A DNA stretch of 64,000 nt from CAZBRS01 sp964494475 (lineage in GTDB: Bacteria; Myxococcota_A; UBA9042; CAZBRS01): NCBI GenBank assembly GCA_964494475.1, contig CAZBRS010000016.1, positions 1 through 64,000 of the forward strand, read 5' to 3'. This document shows positions 43,828-52,442 of this stretch, piece after piece. A program made the translations under genes and the position numbers. Below the pieces are notes generated by a model. It did not search any database. It saw only the letters and a list, made by a program, of their open reading frames with translations, and was not told the origin of the DNA. Position 1 is the first letter of the stretch; every line of letters begins with the position of its first letter.

Positions 43828-45339
43828 TTACTTCGCCTGTTCCGCGCGCGCGGCCAGCAGCGCCTTGACGGCGTCGACCGCGGCGTCGTGGCCGGCCAGC
43901 GTGCACGCCACCTCGGGCTCGTCGTCGCAGTAGGGGCGAACCAGGGCGTCGAGGCGCTCGGCCTCGGCCTCCCAGTCGAGCGCGGTGAACACCGCCAGCA
44001 CGTCGTCGGCCGCGTCGGCGAGATCGCTCGCGCAGGCCGGGACACCCAGGCAGCGGGTGACCAGCAGGCTGGAGCCGCCGGTGGGCTCGAGCTCCTCGGC
44101 GAACGCCCGGTCGAGGCCCCAGGGAAGGAGCGAGAAGCGGCCGTTCTTGTTGCTGTGCAGGAAGTAGTTGTTGGCCGCCCACGCGTAGCCGTCGGCGTGG
44201 CCGAGCGCGCCCTCGGCGGCCACGAAGCGCAGCGCCTGGTCGAGGTCGACCACGGGCTCGACGCCGGTCAGCCAGGTGGCCCCGTCGGTGCCCCCCACGG
44301 CCGCCAGCAGCGCGAGCAGATCGGCCTTGTCGGTCTCGTCGCCCTCGTCGACGTCGAACTCGTCGAGCTTCGACACGTAGAGGTCGACGCTGCCCTCGTA
44401 CAGGTGCTCGGTGCTGTCGAACAGGCCGTCGAGCGTAACGTCGTCCCACGCCTGCAGCGCCACGTAGAGGCCGCGACGCTCGCCGTTGACCCGCACGTCG
44501 GCGTAGGCGGCGCGGAGCGACGGCAGGCCGGCCGCGGTGAAGAAGTGGTAGCCGAGCACCTCGCGGACGGCGCTCGCGTCGTCGACCAGGTTGTTGAGCG
44601 TAAGGTTCTTCAGGCCGAGGAAGCGCGCTTCCTTGTCGAGCTTGTTGAAGCCCACCTTGAACGACGGCTTCTGGTCGATGTCGGTGAACGAGAGCCCGCC
44701 CTTCAGGCGCACCTCGACCGCCACCTCGTCGAACTCCTGGTCGGGCGTGGTCAGCCGGAACGCGGCCGCCGTCCACTCGTCGGGCGCGGCCTTCAGCGCG
44801 GCGATCGCGGGGGCGTCGAGGGTGAGGTCGATGGTGACGACGCGCGTGTCGTCGAACAGCGGCGCCGCCAGGTCCTGGGGTGCGCCGTTCGGCAGCCCCT
44901 GCGTCGGGTTCGTCTCCTGCCAGGCTCCGGTCGCGTCGGGCAGCCGCCCCCAGGTGCGGCCGTCGGCCGGCGCGCCGATGGGCTGCTCGAGCACCACGGC
45001 GCCGGCCGCGTCGAGCAGGTAGACCGTGTCGCCGGCCTTCAGGCCGAACGCGAAGCCCAGGCCGTCGCCTTCGTCCTTCTCGGCCTTCACCGCCAGGAAG
45101 GCGTCGGGGTCGAGCACGGTGCCGGAAGGCAGGGCGTAGTGGTTGGTCGCGTCGGCCTTGTCGTCGGCCAGGACCCAGCCCGAGAGGTCGACGGGCTCGT
45201 CGGTCAGGTTCACGAGCTCGACCCAGTCGCGGCCGTGGATGTCGATCTCGTTGAAGGCCACCGGCGCGCCCGTGGGATCGGGCTCGTCGGTGCCGCTGCA
45301 GGCGGTCAGGATCAGCACCGCGAGGAGCACACGGTTCAT
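43828..45339 (-). CDS. CotH-family protein kinase-like lipoprotein with lamin-tail domain
   Basis: A 503-residue lipoprotein (LTAC, Cys14). Residues about 25-120 are a lamin-tail type Ig-like fold (WVELVNLTDEPVDLSGWVLAD). The rest is a CotH domain: VEVRLKGGLSF, NLTLNNLVDDASAVREVLGY, VNGERRGLYVALQAWDD and LLPWGLDRAF. CotH of Bacillus spores is an atypical protein kinase that phosphorylates coat proteins. A lipoprotein form would face the periplasm or the surface. ATG 45339 with AAGGAGAG. Precedes the phosphoesterase and follows VTC, a combination seen in other bacteria. The phospho-donor outside the cell is a puzzle unless polyphosphate or a membrane-transferred phosphate is used. Confidence 0.85.
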   Translation of the reverse strand: MNRVLLAVLILTACSGTDEPDPTGAPVAFNEIDIHGRDWVELVNLTDEPVDLSGWVLADDKADATNHYALPSGTVLDPDAFLAVKAEKDEGDGLGFAFGLKAGDTVYLLDAAGAVVLEQPIGAPADGRTWGRLPDATGAWQETNPTQGLPNGAPQDLAAPLFDDTRVVTIDLTLDAPAIAALKAAPDEWTAAAFRLTTPDQEFDEVAVEVRLKGGLSFTDIDQKPSFKVGFNKLDKEARFLGLKNLTLNNLVDDASAVREVLGYHFFTAAGLPSLRAAYADVRVNGERRGLYVALQAWDDVTLDGLFDSTEHLYEGSVDLYVSKLDEFDVDEGDETDKADLLALLAAVGGTDGATWLTGVEPVVDLDQALRFVAAEGALGHADGYAWAANNYFLHSNKNGRFSLLPWGLDRAFAEELEPTGGSSLLVTRCLGVPACASDLADAADDVLAVFTALDWEAEAERLDALVRPYCDDEPEVACTLAGHDAAVDAVKALLAARAEQAK

Positions 45340-45356
45340 GTTCGGTCTCTCCTTCG

Positions 45357-46130
45357 TCACCAGTTCACCACGCGCCCCTGACCCTGGGGCGCGAAGAGCG
45401 CTCGCTCGATCCCGTAGCAGTACTTCGAGAACCCGCGCTGCCAGAGCTCGGCGCGCTTCGTGATCTCGATGGCCCACCACGGCACGAGCGTCTCGGTCTT
45501 CACCTCGATGAGCACCATCGAGTCGGGCGCGCTCGTGGTGACCGGGTCGTCAGCGTAGCCAAGTTCGGGCTCGGGCGCAGCAAGATCCGTCGAGCCGAGC
45601 GCAGGCCGACAGCGCAGGCGCGTATCGAAGGTCAGCCTGCCGTAGTCGTCGAGCTCGCTGACCCAGGCCTCGCGGAAGTAGCGCACGTGCAGCACGGGGC
45701 GCACCGGGAACAGGCCAACGATGTCCTCGAACGTGCGCGGCCCCTGCACGGAGACCGGGTCGCCCTCGGGCGCGGGCTGGGCCTCGAGCACGCCGGGCCA
45801 GGCCGAAGCGGGCACGCGGTGGCGGTTCTTCCAGATGATCTCGCCGTGCTTGTTCTTGACCTCGAGCCACAACCCCCCCGACGGGTCGGCGCCGTAGTAC
45901 CGCATGCGGGGCTTGAAGCGACGGAGTCGGCGCGTCTTCACGTCGGTATAGAAGCGCAGGTCGGGCGTATCGAGGTAGATGTTGTTCACCGTGTAGCCGC
46001 CCTGGGCCGCGTTGGTGTGCGAATCGGGCGCCATGAACGGGCGAATGAACTCGCGCACGATCTCGGCCTGCGCGGGCGTGACCAGGTACTTGCGCTCGTA
46101 GCGCCGGATCTTGTTGAGATCGACGCTCAT
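45357..46130 (-). CDS. VTC-domain protein (polyphosphate polymerase-like)
   Basis: A 257-residue cytoplasmic protein made only of a VTC domain, which in yeast Vtc4 makes inorganic polyphosphate from ATP inside a beta-barrel tunnel. Signature residues visible: RRYERKY (9-15), YLDTPD (52-57), FKPRMRYYG (72-80) lining the tunnel with basic residues, LEVKNK (89-94), HVRYFRE (148-154), TFDTRLR (167-173), LIEVK (207-211) and FSKYCYG (234-240). All conserved basic and acidic sites expected for catalysis seem present, so it is probably active. Start ATG 46130 overlaps the TolC stop (ATGA). Bacterial VTC often accompanies DUF4956 and CotH, as here. Confidence 0.88.
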   Translation of the reverse strand: MSVDLNKIRRYERKYLVTPAQAEIVREFIRPFMAPDSHTNAAQGGYTVNNIYLDTPDLRFYTDVKTRRLRRFKPRMRYYGADPSGGLWLEVKNKHGEIIWKNRHRVPASAWPGVLEAQPAPEGDPVSVQGPRTFEDIVGLFPVRPVLHVRYFREAWVSELDDYGRLTFDTRLRCRPALGSTDLAAPEPELGYADDPVTTSAPDSMVLIEVKTETLVPWWAIEITKRAELWQRGFSKYCYGIERALFAPQGQGRVVNW

Positions 46131-47452
46131 GGTCCCGTCGCGCCGAGGACGAGCGCGTCGGCGTCGACCACGCCCACCGCGAGCATGAGCTCGGTCAGGG
46201 CCTCGGCCAACTCGAAGCGCTTGTTGCACACGATCTCGCGGGCGTCCTGGATGGCCAACTGCAGCTCGAGCACCTCGTCGGACGGGAGCGTGCCGTGGGC
46301 CGTGGCGCCCGCGATGATGGCCTCGGCGCTCGCGACCAGCGCCTCGGCGTCGGCCGTCGAGAGCTGCCAGTCGAGCAGCGCGTCGCGCCAGGCCGCGTAC
46401 CGATCCTGGATCTCGGTCTCGAGGCGCTCGGCGAGCGCCGCCGAGCGGGTCTCCTTGCGGGCCACCTCGAGCTCGGTGGCGCGGATGGCGCCGGTGTTCC
46501 AGTCGAACAGGGGCAACGAGATCCCGAACGACAACTCGACCCAGTCGGCGCCCTGGCCGGCGTAGTCGAGGTGGTAGTCGACCTCCACGAAGGTCGGCCA
46601 CGGCAGGCGCTTGAAGCGCTCGGCCGTGTACTGGGCCGCCGCGAGCTCCTTGCGCTGGTGCACCAGATCGCCTTCGGGGCGGCTCCGGAAGCCCACGCGC
46701 TGCAGGTCGTCGAGCGCGGCCAGGCGCTCGGGGAGAGCCTCGGCGCTCACCACGGGCAACTCGTCGAGCGCCAGCCCCACGCGGCGGACCAGGTCGCGGC
46801 GCGTCTCGTTGCGCTTCTGCACCAGACGCGAGAGCTCGCTGCGCGACTCGCCGTGGCGCAGCCGGGCCTTGGCGAAATAGACGATGGAGCGCTGGCCCAG
46901 GTTCTTCATGCGCTCGACCAGATCGAGTCGCCGGGTCTCGAGCTCGAGGCGCTCGGTTCGAATGCGCACCAGTTGCTCGATCAGGATCAACTCGGCGTAG
47001 GTGTGCCGAACGCGCGCCGCGGCCTCGAGCCGGGCCCGTGCCGCCTCGACGCGCGCTTCGGTGACGTCGAGATCGGCCTCGGCCTCGGATTCGCGCAGGT
47101 CGCCGAGCCGGGGCGGTTGCCAACGCAGCCCCACCGAGAGCTCGTCGAAGCGGTCACGCAGGTACTCGCTGGAGATATCGCGCACCCGCAGCGTGGGGTT
47201 CTTGAGCACACCCGCCGACTCGCGCCGACGAGCAGCCACGGCCACATCGTTCTCGAGGGCCTCCACCTGGCGGCTGTTCGCGAGGGCTCGCGCGACGGCG
47301 TCCTTCTCCGAGAGGCGGGTGCCGAGCCCGTCGTCGACCACCGGCAGCAGGTCGCGCCACGAGGTCGGGGACTCGGCGCGAAGCGGCGCCGCCCCCAGCC
47401 AGGCGAGCGCCGCGAGCCCGATCGCCATGGCGCGACCGGCACCAAGGCTCAT
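46127..47452 (-). CDS. TolC-family outer-membrane efflux protein (first copy, VTC operon)
   Basis: A 441-residue protein: signal peptide (about 1-26), then long alternating helical regions typical of TolC/OEP proteins (NSRQVEALENDVAVAARRRES, then repeated long amphipathic helices) and beta-strand elements such as VEVDYHLDYAG and WVELSFGISLPLFDW. Such proteins form the outer-membrane exit duct of a tripartite pump. It is coupled by ATGA to both the upstream HlyD-fusion and downstream VTC gene. No inner-membrane ABC or RND pump is in this operon, so the DUF4956 membrane protein or another pump would have to supply it. Confidence 0.87.
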   Translation of the reverse strand: MSLGAGRAMAIGLAALAWLGAAPLRAESPTSWRDLLPVVDDGLGTRLSEKDAVARALANSRQVEALENDVAVAARRRESAGVLKNPTLRVRDISSEYLRDRFDELSVGLRWQPPRLGDLRESEAEADLDVTEARVEAARARLEAAARVRHTYAELILIEQLVRIRTERLELETRRLDLVERMKNLGQRSIVYFAKARLRHGESRSELSRLVQKRNETRRDLVRRVGLALDELPVVSAEALPERLAALDDLQRVGFRSRPEGDLVHQRKELAAAQYTAERFKRLPWPTFVEVDYHLDYAGQGADWVELSFGISLPLFDWNTGAIRATELEVARKETRSAALAERLETEIQDRYAAWRDALLDWQLSTADAEALVASAEAIIAGATAHGTLPSDEVLELQLAIQDAREIVCNKRFELAEALTELMLAVGVVDADALVLGATGP

Positions 47453-49464
47453 TTCGGCACGTCCACGTCGACGATCCGGCCCGGCGCTCCCGGGCCCTCG
47501 TCGAACACGACGGTCGCGCGCAGGCCGCGGACGGCCAGGCCCTCGGGCTTCATCCCGGGCCAGCGCTGGAGGACGCGCGCCGCGTACCCGCCGTCGACCG
47601 GCTCGAGCAGCACGAGCTTGCCCTCCTGCTCGGCCTCGGGGGCCTCGGGCACCGTGGACAGGGCGAAGAGACGCCCCCCTTCATCGAACGCCAGGTCCGA
47701 GAACGCCGCGCGCCGCCCCGCCACGACCCCGAGGTCGACCGGGCCCTGCGCCGTCAACTGGCCGGGGGCCAACGCGCCCGTGGCCAGCAGGCCGGCGACG
47801 TCGGTGAGCCTCCAGAGCCAGGCGCCCCCGGCCGCCGCGGGCTGCTTCAATCCGAGGAGGAGCGTCCCGTCGCGCCAGGCCGCGGCCTCGAGGTTCAGCG
47901 TGCGGCCGGCCTCGGGCTGGTCGGGGTCGAGGCCCAGGGCGCGAGCCTGATCGGGGGGCAGCGCAGCCAGCAGGGGCCAGAGCGCCACTTGCGACACCAG
48001 AACGACGCGCTCGCCGTCGACACGAACCTTCAGCAGCACCTGGCGGGCCGCCGGACGCTTGCCCTTGCTGTTCACCGACTGGGAGGCCACGAGGTAGTAC
48101 TCGCCGGGCGCCCCCGGAGTGACCGCTTCGAGGTCGTTCACCGCCTCGAGCCCCTCGATGGCCAGGGGCTCGGAGGCCACCCGACCCTCGGCCGACATCG
48201 CGAACACCCAGGGGCGGTGCGCCTTCGTGCCGCCGCGCCGACCCGTGTCGTCGCTGACGACCAGCAGGCGCGCGCCATCGGGCAGCCAGGCGATGCCCGA
48301 CGGCTCGAAGCGGGTGCGCCCGGCCAGGGCCTCGGGGACCTCGAGGGGCCGCAGGGCCCCGCCGGGGAGCGCCTCGCGGGCCGGCTCGCGGGCCTGCACC
48401 TCGGCCACGGGCGCGACCCAGCTCTTCTCGTCGCCGAAGCGCACGCGCACGGATTCACCGGGACGAAGCTCGTTCGGCTGGATCAGCTCGACCCGCAGGC
48501 GCTGGGCCCACGCGATCTGGCCCCGGAACATGAGGCGCTCGGGGATGGGCAGGTAGCCGGGGTAGACGAACGAGATGGTGCCGACCGCCAGAGGCCCGGC
48601 GGGGCGCTTCGAGATGACCACGACGTGCTGGCCCACCCGGGCCTCGGAGTCGTGGGACTCGGGCAAGTACACGTCGACGTAGCGCGCCACGACGGCCTGC
48701 ACCGTGATGACGGGCAGGAAGGCCTCGACGGTGTCGCCCGGCCGCGCCAGCACCTCGACCACGTAGCCGTCGGCGGGCGCCACCACCTCGCGGAACTTGC
48801 GCCGCTCGGCCAGGGTCACCAGCTCTCGGCGGATCTCCTCGACGCGCTCGAAGCGATCGGCCGCCAGGGACGTGGTCAGCACCTCGAGATCGGGGGGCGC
48901 TTCGTCGTCGGAGGACCCCTCCGTGCTCTTCATCTGGTTCGCGATCGAACGCGCGTACTCGAGCAAACCCCGCCGGCGAATGACCAACTCCGCCAGCTCG
49001 CGCGAGTGCCCCAGCCCCGCCGACTCGGCCTCTTCGAGGCGTTGGATCTCCTTCTCGACGCCGGCGAGCTCGCCCAGCCGAGACCGCCACTCGGCCCGGC
49101 GCTCGGCGATGCCCGCGCGCCGCTCGGCGGTCTGCATCTCGAGGCGGCCCAGGTCGACGCGCACGCGCTCGCGGTCGGCCGCGATGAGGATGTTCAGGGA
49201 CTCGAGCTCCTCGTTGAGCCGAGCCTCGTCGGCGTCGAGGTCGTCGTCGCTGAGCCGCGCCAGCACCTGCCCCTCGGTGACCTTGGCGCCGATGTCGGAC
49301 AGCACGACGCGCACCACCCCGTCTTCGCGGGCGCCGACCTGGTGCACGTGCGTCTCGACGATGCCGATGAGGTCGGACTCGACGTGCCAGTAGAAGTAGA
49401 GGGCCCCGGCGCCGAGCGCGGCCAGCAGCCAGAAGAGGCCGAACGCGTGGGATCGCTTCAACAT
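47449..49464 (-). CDS. HlyD-like membrane-fusion protein fused to a beta-propeller-type domain
   Basis: A 671-residue fusion. Residues 1-350 are HlyD-like: one TM segment (about 8-27), a lipoyl half-motif (EDGVVRVVLSDIGAKVTEG), a long coiled coil (about 78-190), the second lipoyl half (VVAPADGYVVEVLARPG) and a beta-barrel. Residues about 370-671 form a second, soluble domain (RFEPSGIAWLPDGARLLVVSDD, LEAVNDLEAVTPG, AFSDLAFDEGGRLFALS), like the esterase-like or DUF3616-type beta-propellers. The fusion of an adaptor to a propeller is unusual. It bridges inner membrane and TolC. Start ATG 49464 lies nine bases after the DUF4956 stop; its stop overlaps tolC. Confidence 0.82.
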   Translation of the reverse strand: MLKRSHAFGLFWLLAALGAGALYFYWHVESDLIGIVETHVHQVGAREDGVVRVVLSDIGAKVTEGQVLARLSDDDLDADEARLNEELESLNILIAADRERVRVDLGRLEMQTAERRAGIAERRAEWRSRLGELAGVEKEIQRLEEAESAGLGHSRELAELVIRRRGLLEYARSIANQMKSTEGSSDDEAPPDLEVLTTSLAADRFERVEEIRRELVTLAERRKFREVVAPADGYVVEVLARPGDTVEAFLPVITVQAVVARYVDVYLPESHDSEARVGQHVVVISKRPAGPLAVGTISFVYPGYLPIPERLMFRGQIAWAQRLRVELIQPNELRPGESVRVRFGDEKSWVAPVAEVQAREPAREALPGGALRPLEVPEALAGRTRFEPSGIAWLPDGARLLVVSDDTGRRGGTKAHRPWVFAMSAEGRVASEPLAIEGLEAVNDLEAVTPGAPGEYYLVASQSVNSKGKRPAARQVLLKVRVDGERVVLVSQVALWPLLAALPPDQARALGLDPDQPEAGRTLNLEAAAWRDGTLLLGLKQPAAAGGAWLWRLTDVAGLLATGALAPGQLTAQGPVDLGVVAGRRAAFSDLAFDEGGRLFALSTVPEAPEAEQEGKLVLLEPVDGGYAARVLQRWPGMKPEGLAVRGLRATVVFDEGPGAPGRIVDVDVPK

Positions 49465-49473
49465 GGCGTCTCC

Positions 49474-50154
49474 CTACAGCTCGACCGTGGTGTTCTGGTT
49501 CATGTAGGTGAGGCCGCGCACCCCCTCGACGCGGCGCAGCGCCTCGATCAGCTTGCGCGGGCCCTCGTCGTCGCCGAAGGCCACCTGGTAGGCGTACTCG
49601 ACGGCCTCGCCCTGGGCCACGTTGCGCAGGGTGACCAGGGCGAACGTGCGCGGCCCCTCCTTGAAGATGGTGGCCAGTCGATCGGAGGTGGCCGGCGCCG
49701 AGGGCGCCTGGAAGCGCACCAGCCCGTCGAAGCGGTTGCGCTCGCCGAAGGTGGAGCGGGAGAGCACGACCGCGACCCCCGAGAAGAACAGGCAGCCGAA
49801 CACGGCCACGAAGTAGCTCTGCACGCCCGAGGCGACGCCCATGCCCATGGCCGCGAACACGAAGACCAGGTCGCGGGGATCGCGGATGTTGGTGCGAAAG
49901 CGTACGACCGCCAGCGAGCCCACGATGCCGATGCCGCGCGCCACGTTGTCGCCGATGGCGATCATCAGCAGGCACGCGATCAGCGAGCCGAGCACCATGC
50001 TCTGCACCATCCCGCGAGACCACGACATGCCCTGGAAGGTGCGCTGGTAGGCGATGGCCACGACGCTCGAGGACAGGAAGGCCATCAGGAACGACAACAC
50101 CACGGTGTGCCATTCCAGGCGGGTAGCGCCGAAGCTGAACAACAGGGCGTCCAT
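49474..50154 (-). CDS. DUF4956 membrane protein, first gene of the VTC operon
   Basis: A 226-residue protein with three to four hydrophobic segments (about 15-37, 50-70, 96-128). VGSLAVVRFRTNIRDPRDLVFVFAAMGMGVASG is a hallmark-like stretch of DUF4956, and the C-terminal cytoplasmic domain (about 150-226) has a ferredoxin-like pattern (ALRRVEGVRGLTYMNQNTTVEL). DUF4956 is regularly found beside VTC and CotH proteins and its role is unknown. It may form a membrane channel or a polymer-transport platform. A TATAAA lies on the minus strand about 45 bases before the ATG 50154, but no convincing -35 was seen. First gene of the operon that runs to 42257. Confidence 0.87.
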   Translation of the reverse strand: MDALLFSFGATRLEWHTVVLSFLMAFLSSSVVAIAYQRTFQGMSWSRGMVQSMVLGSLIACLLMIAIGDNVARGIGIVGSLAVVRFRTNIRDPRDLVFVFAAMGMGVASGVQSYFVAVFGCLFFSGVAVVLSRSTFGERNRFDGLVRFQAPSAPATSDRLATIFKEGPRTFALVTLRNVAQGEAVEYAYQVAFGDDEGPRKLIEALRRVEGVRGLTYMNQNTTVEL

Positions 50155-50222
50155 CGATCCCCCGAATGCCGGTGCGCGAAGGGAGGGGCGTGCAGGTTTA
50201 TAGCACTTCTTTGGACGAGCGG

Positions 50223-51287
50223 CTAGGGAACCAGGGCAAAGCAGTAGAAGCCCCCGTAACCGCCCCCCGCACCGACGGTCTTCAGGCTCTGGTCGCCGGC
50301 GCCGTTCTCGACCAGGTTGATGCCGGCCTTGCAGCCGGCCTCGGTCAGGGCCGACATCCAGTTGGCCATGTCCTTGTCGTCACCGGGCCCGGGCGGAGCC
50401 GCCATGGTCTCGCCGCCGCCCCCGCCGCCGGGGCCCGTGGTGGTGGGCCACGAGTGCCCGACGCGCGGCTTGCCCTCGGTCGTGGTGTTGCCGGTGGCCG
50501 CCGTCCAGTCCTTGCAGGTGGCCGTGGCGCCGTAGAGCTTGCCCAGCTTGTTCGAGCCCGTGAGCATGTCGTGGTTGTCGACCTTGGGCTGGGTCGGATC
50601 GGGCTGGTGGTTGGGCACGCCCCACTCGTTGGGGAAGTCGTTCTTGATGGCCGCGTGCGCGCTCTGGGGTCGGTCGTACAGCAGCTCGGCCTTGTCGTTG
50701 GCGAACAGGCGGCCCAGCCGATCGTACCAGGGCCCCTCGCCGATGCGGTCGATGGCGTTCACCGGGGCGCCGGAGCCGTCGTCGGCGGCCGACAGGAAGG
50801 CGCGCCACTCCTTGGCCGACGAGCCGGGCTGGCTCAACTCGGCGATGGTGGCGCAGATCTTGTCGGCGCCCCGCAGGCCCGCGCCCGCGCCCGTCTCGCC
50901 GAACGTCAGATCGCCGCCGAAGCCCTGCGAGTTGCCGGAGAGTTGCACGAGCGACGCCAGGCTGGTCACGAAGAAGCTGAAGTGCTCCAACTCGACCGCG
51001 TCGAGGAGGATCAACCCCTCCGGACCGGCGACGTCGGGGCCGGCCTCGTGCCCACCGGTGTTCGCGACGTCGGCGGCGCCGGGGTCGGAGCCGAGGTGGG
51101 TGTCCACGACGCTCGACGCGTCCGGGTCCACGAACCCGACGTCCTTGGCCGGGTTCGCGCCGTCGTCGTCCGATCCGGTGCCGAGGTCATCGCCGCCGAC
51201 CGCGTTGGTCTCGGCGACGCACGCTGTCGCCAGGGCCAGCAGGAGAGCGGTCGACAGAGCGAGCACGAAGAAACGCGTCCGAGGCAT
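50223..51287 (-). CDS. Lipoprotein with DUF1554/endostatin-like domain
   Basis: A 354-residue lipoprotein: signal ending TAC (Cys23), an Asp/Gly-rich linker to about 95, then a domain with GLRGADKICATIAEL, KEWRAFLSA, GPWYDRLGRLFAND and TCKDWTAATGNTTTEGK. The pattern (RGAD...C, RAFLS, G-rich loops, CxxW) resembles the C-type-lectin-like fold of DUF1554 and of collagen endostatin, which bind ligands at the surface. A Gly-rich loop near residue 300 interrupts it. ATG 51287 follows AAGGAGCAGG. It is the second of two lipoprotein genes, 24 bases behind the one at 51312. Confidence 0.7.
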   Translation of the reverse strand: MPRTRFFVLALSTALLLALATACVAETNAVGGDDLGTGSDDDGANPAKDVGFVDPDASSVVDTHLGSDPGAADVANTGGHEAGPDVAGPEGLILLDAVELEHFSFFVTSLASLVQLSGNSQGFGGDLTFGETGAGAGLRGADKICATIAELSQPGSSAKEWRAFLSAADDGSGAPVNAIDRIGEGPWYDRLGRLFANDKAELLYDRPQSAHAAIKNDFPNEWGVPNHQPDPTQPKVDNHDMLTGSNKLGKLYGATATCKDWTAATGNTTTEGKPRVGHSWPTTTGPGGGGGGETMAAPPGPGDDKDMANWMSALTEAGCKAGINLVENGAGDQSLKTVGAGGGYGGFYCFALVP

Positions 51288-51311
51288 GGTCCTGCTCCTT
51301 GGCGTGAAGAA

Positions 51312-52343
51312 TCATCGACAAGACAGGTCGTCGCGACAGGTCTGGCCGTCGGGACAATCCGTGTCGTCGGTGCACGACACCAGCCCCGGGATCTCGACGG
51401 CCCGCACGGCCTCCGTGGAGACGACCAGATCGACCCGTCCGAGGGGCAGGGTCACGGAATCGGAGGTCCAACGCAAGAGCGAGATCGTGGGGAACCCGGC
51501 GACGCCGAGGGCCTTCAGCTCGTCGACGAGCGTCGCGGGGATGACGAGCGCGCCGCTGTCGTCGACGTCGCAGTCGACGCGACCCTTGTAGCCCCCGTGG
51601 TGCGCGATCTCGAGCGACACGAGCACGCGCGAGGCCCCCGTCGACCCCGCCGGGGCCCAGGCTACGGGCAGCGCCTGCCCGTCGGTCAGCACGAACGACG
51701 CGGTCGTCACCGCCAGGGGCGCGATGCCGACGGCCTGCAGCGCGAAGCCCGGCACGGCCCCGGCGCCGGCGGCCTCGACCTCGAGCACGTCGCCCTCGGC
51801 GAAGCCGGGGAACGCGAGGTCGACGCCCGAGGGCTGGTAGTTGCCGGCCAGCGGCTTCATCTCGAAGCCCTCGGCGCCGTCGACCGTGTGCACGCCGCTC
51901 ACGCTGACGAGGCCGACGGACACCGGCGTCGGGTAGGCGAGGCAGACCCCGTCCTCGACGCACGCGTCGGCGCCAGGGCACGCCTCGCAAAACGGCGAGC
52001 GCGGCTTGTAGAGCGTGCACGGACCGTCGGTCCGGTCCTCTTCCCACACGATCAACGAGGGCGAGGGGCCGTCGCTCACGAGCCCGATCACCCAGGTGTA
52101 GGTGTCGTACAGCGTGATCTGGAAGGCGCCGACCAGTTCGTCGGGATCGCGGTCGGCAACCTCGTCGAGAGGAGCAACGTCGATGGACGCAACGTCAGGG
52201 GCGACGCCCTCGTCGCGAACATCGACCGGGGGGTTCGTGTCCGCCTCGGCGACGGCGCCGTCACCCGCCGAGCAGGAGCAGGCCAGCAGGAGCCATCCGG
52301 CGACGGGCACCGCGCGCGAGAGGAACGCTCGAACCATCGCCAT
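51312..52343 (-). CDS. Lipoprotein of unknown function
   Basis: About 343 residues. Signal ends LLLAC (Cys22) and the next residues are SC, so a second Cys follows. An Asp/Val-rich linker is followed by a beta-rich domain with a Cys-rich stretch (CEACPGADACVEDGVC). The C-terminus ends in two more paired Cys (CTDDTDCPDGQTC), the EGF-like signature also seen in the lipoproteins at 1-631 and 35409-36302. No enzyme motif is recognised. Start is uncertain among ATG 52337, 52343 and 52358; I use 52343. Separated by 99 bases from the kinase gene upstream, so it may have its own promoter. Confidence 0.7.
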   Translation of the reverse strand: MAMVRAFLSRAVPVAGWLLLACSCSAGDGAVAEADTNPPVDVRDEGVAPDVASIDVAPLDEVADRDPDELVGAFQITLYDTYTWVIGLVSDGPSPSLIVWEEDRTDGPCTLYKPRSPFCEACPGADACVEDGVCLAYPTPVSVGLVSVSGVHTVDGAEGFEMKPLAGNYQPSGVDLAFPGFAEGDVLEVEAAGAGAVPGFALQAVGIAPLAVTTASFVLTDGQALPVAWAPAGSTGASRVLVSLEIAHHGGYKGRVDCDVDDSGALVIPATLVDELKALGVAGFPTISLLRWTSDSVTLPLGRVDLVVSTEAVRAVEIPGLVSCTDDTDCPDGQTCRDDLSCR

Positions 52344-52442
52344 CCTGTCACTCCCCATCCGGCCCGCGTCCTGCCCATGAATGTTGCCGACCGACCCGAA
52401 CCTTCGCTCGATTCCACCCGGCCACACGGGCGCAACACTTCT

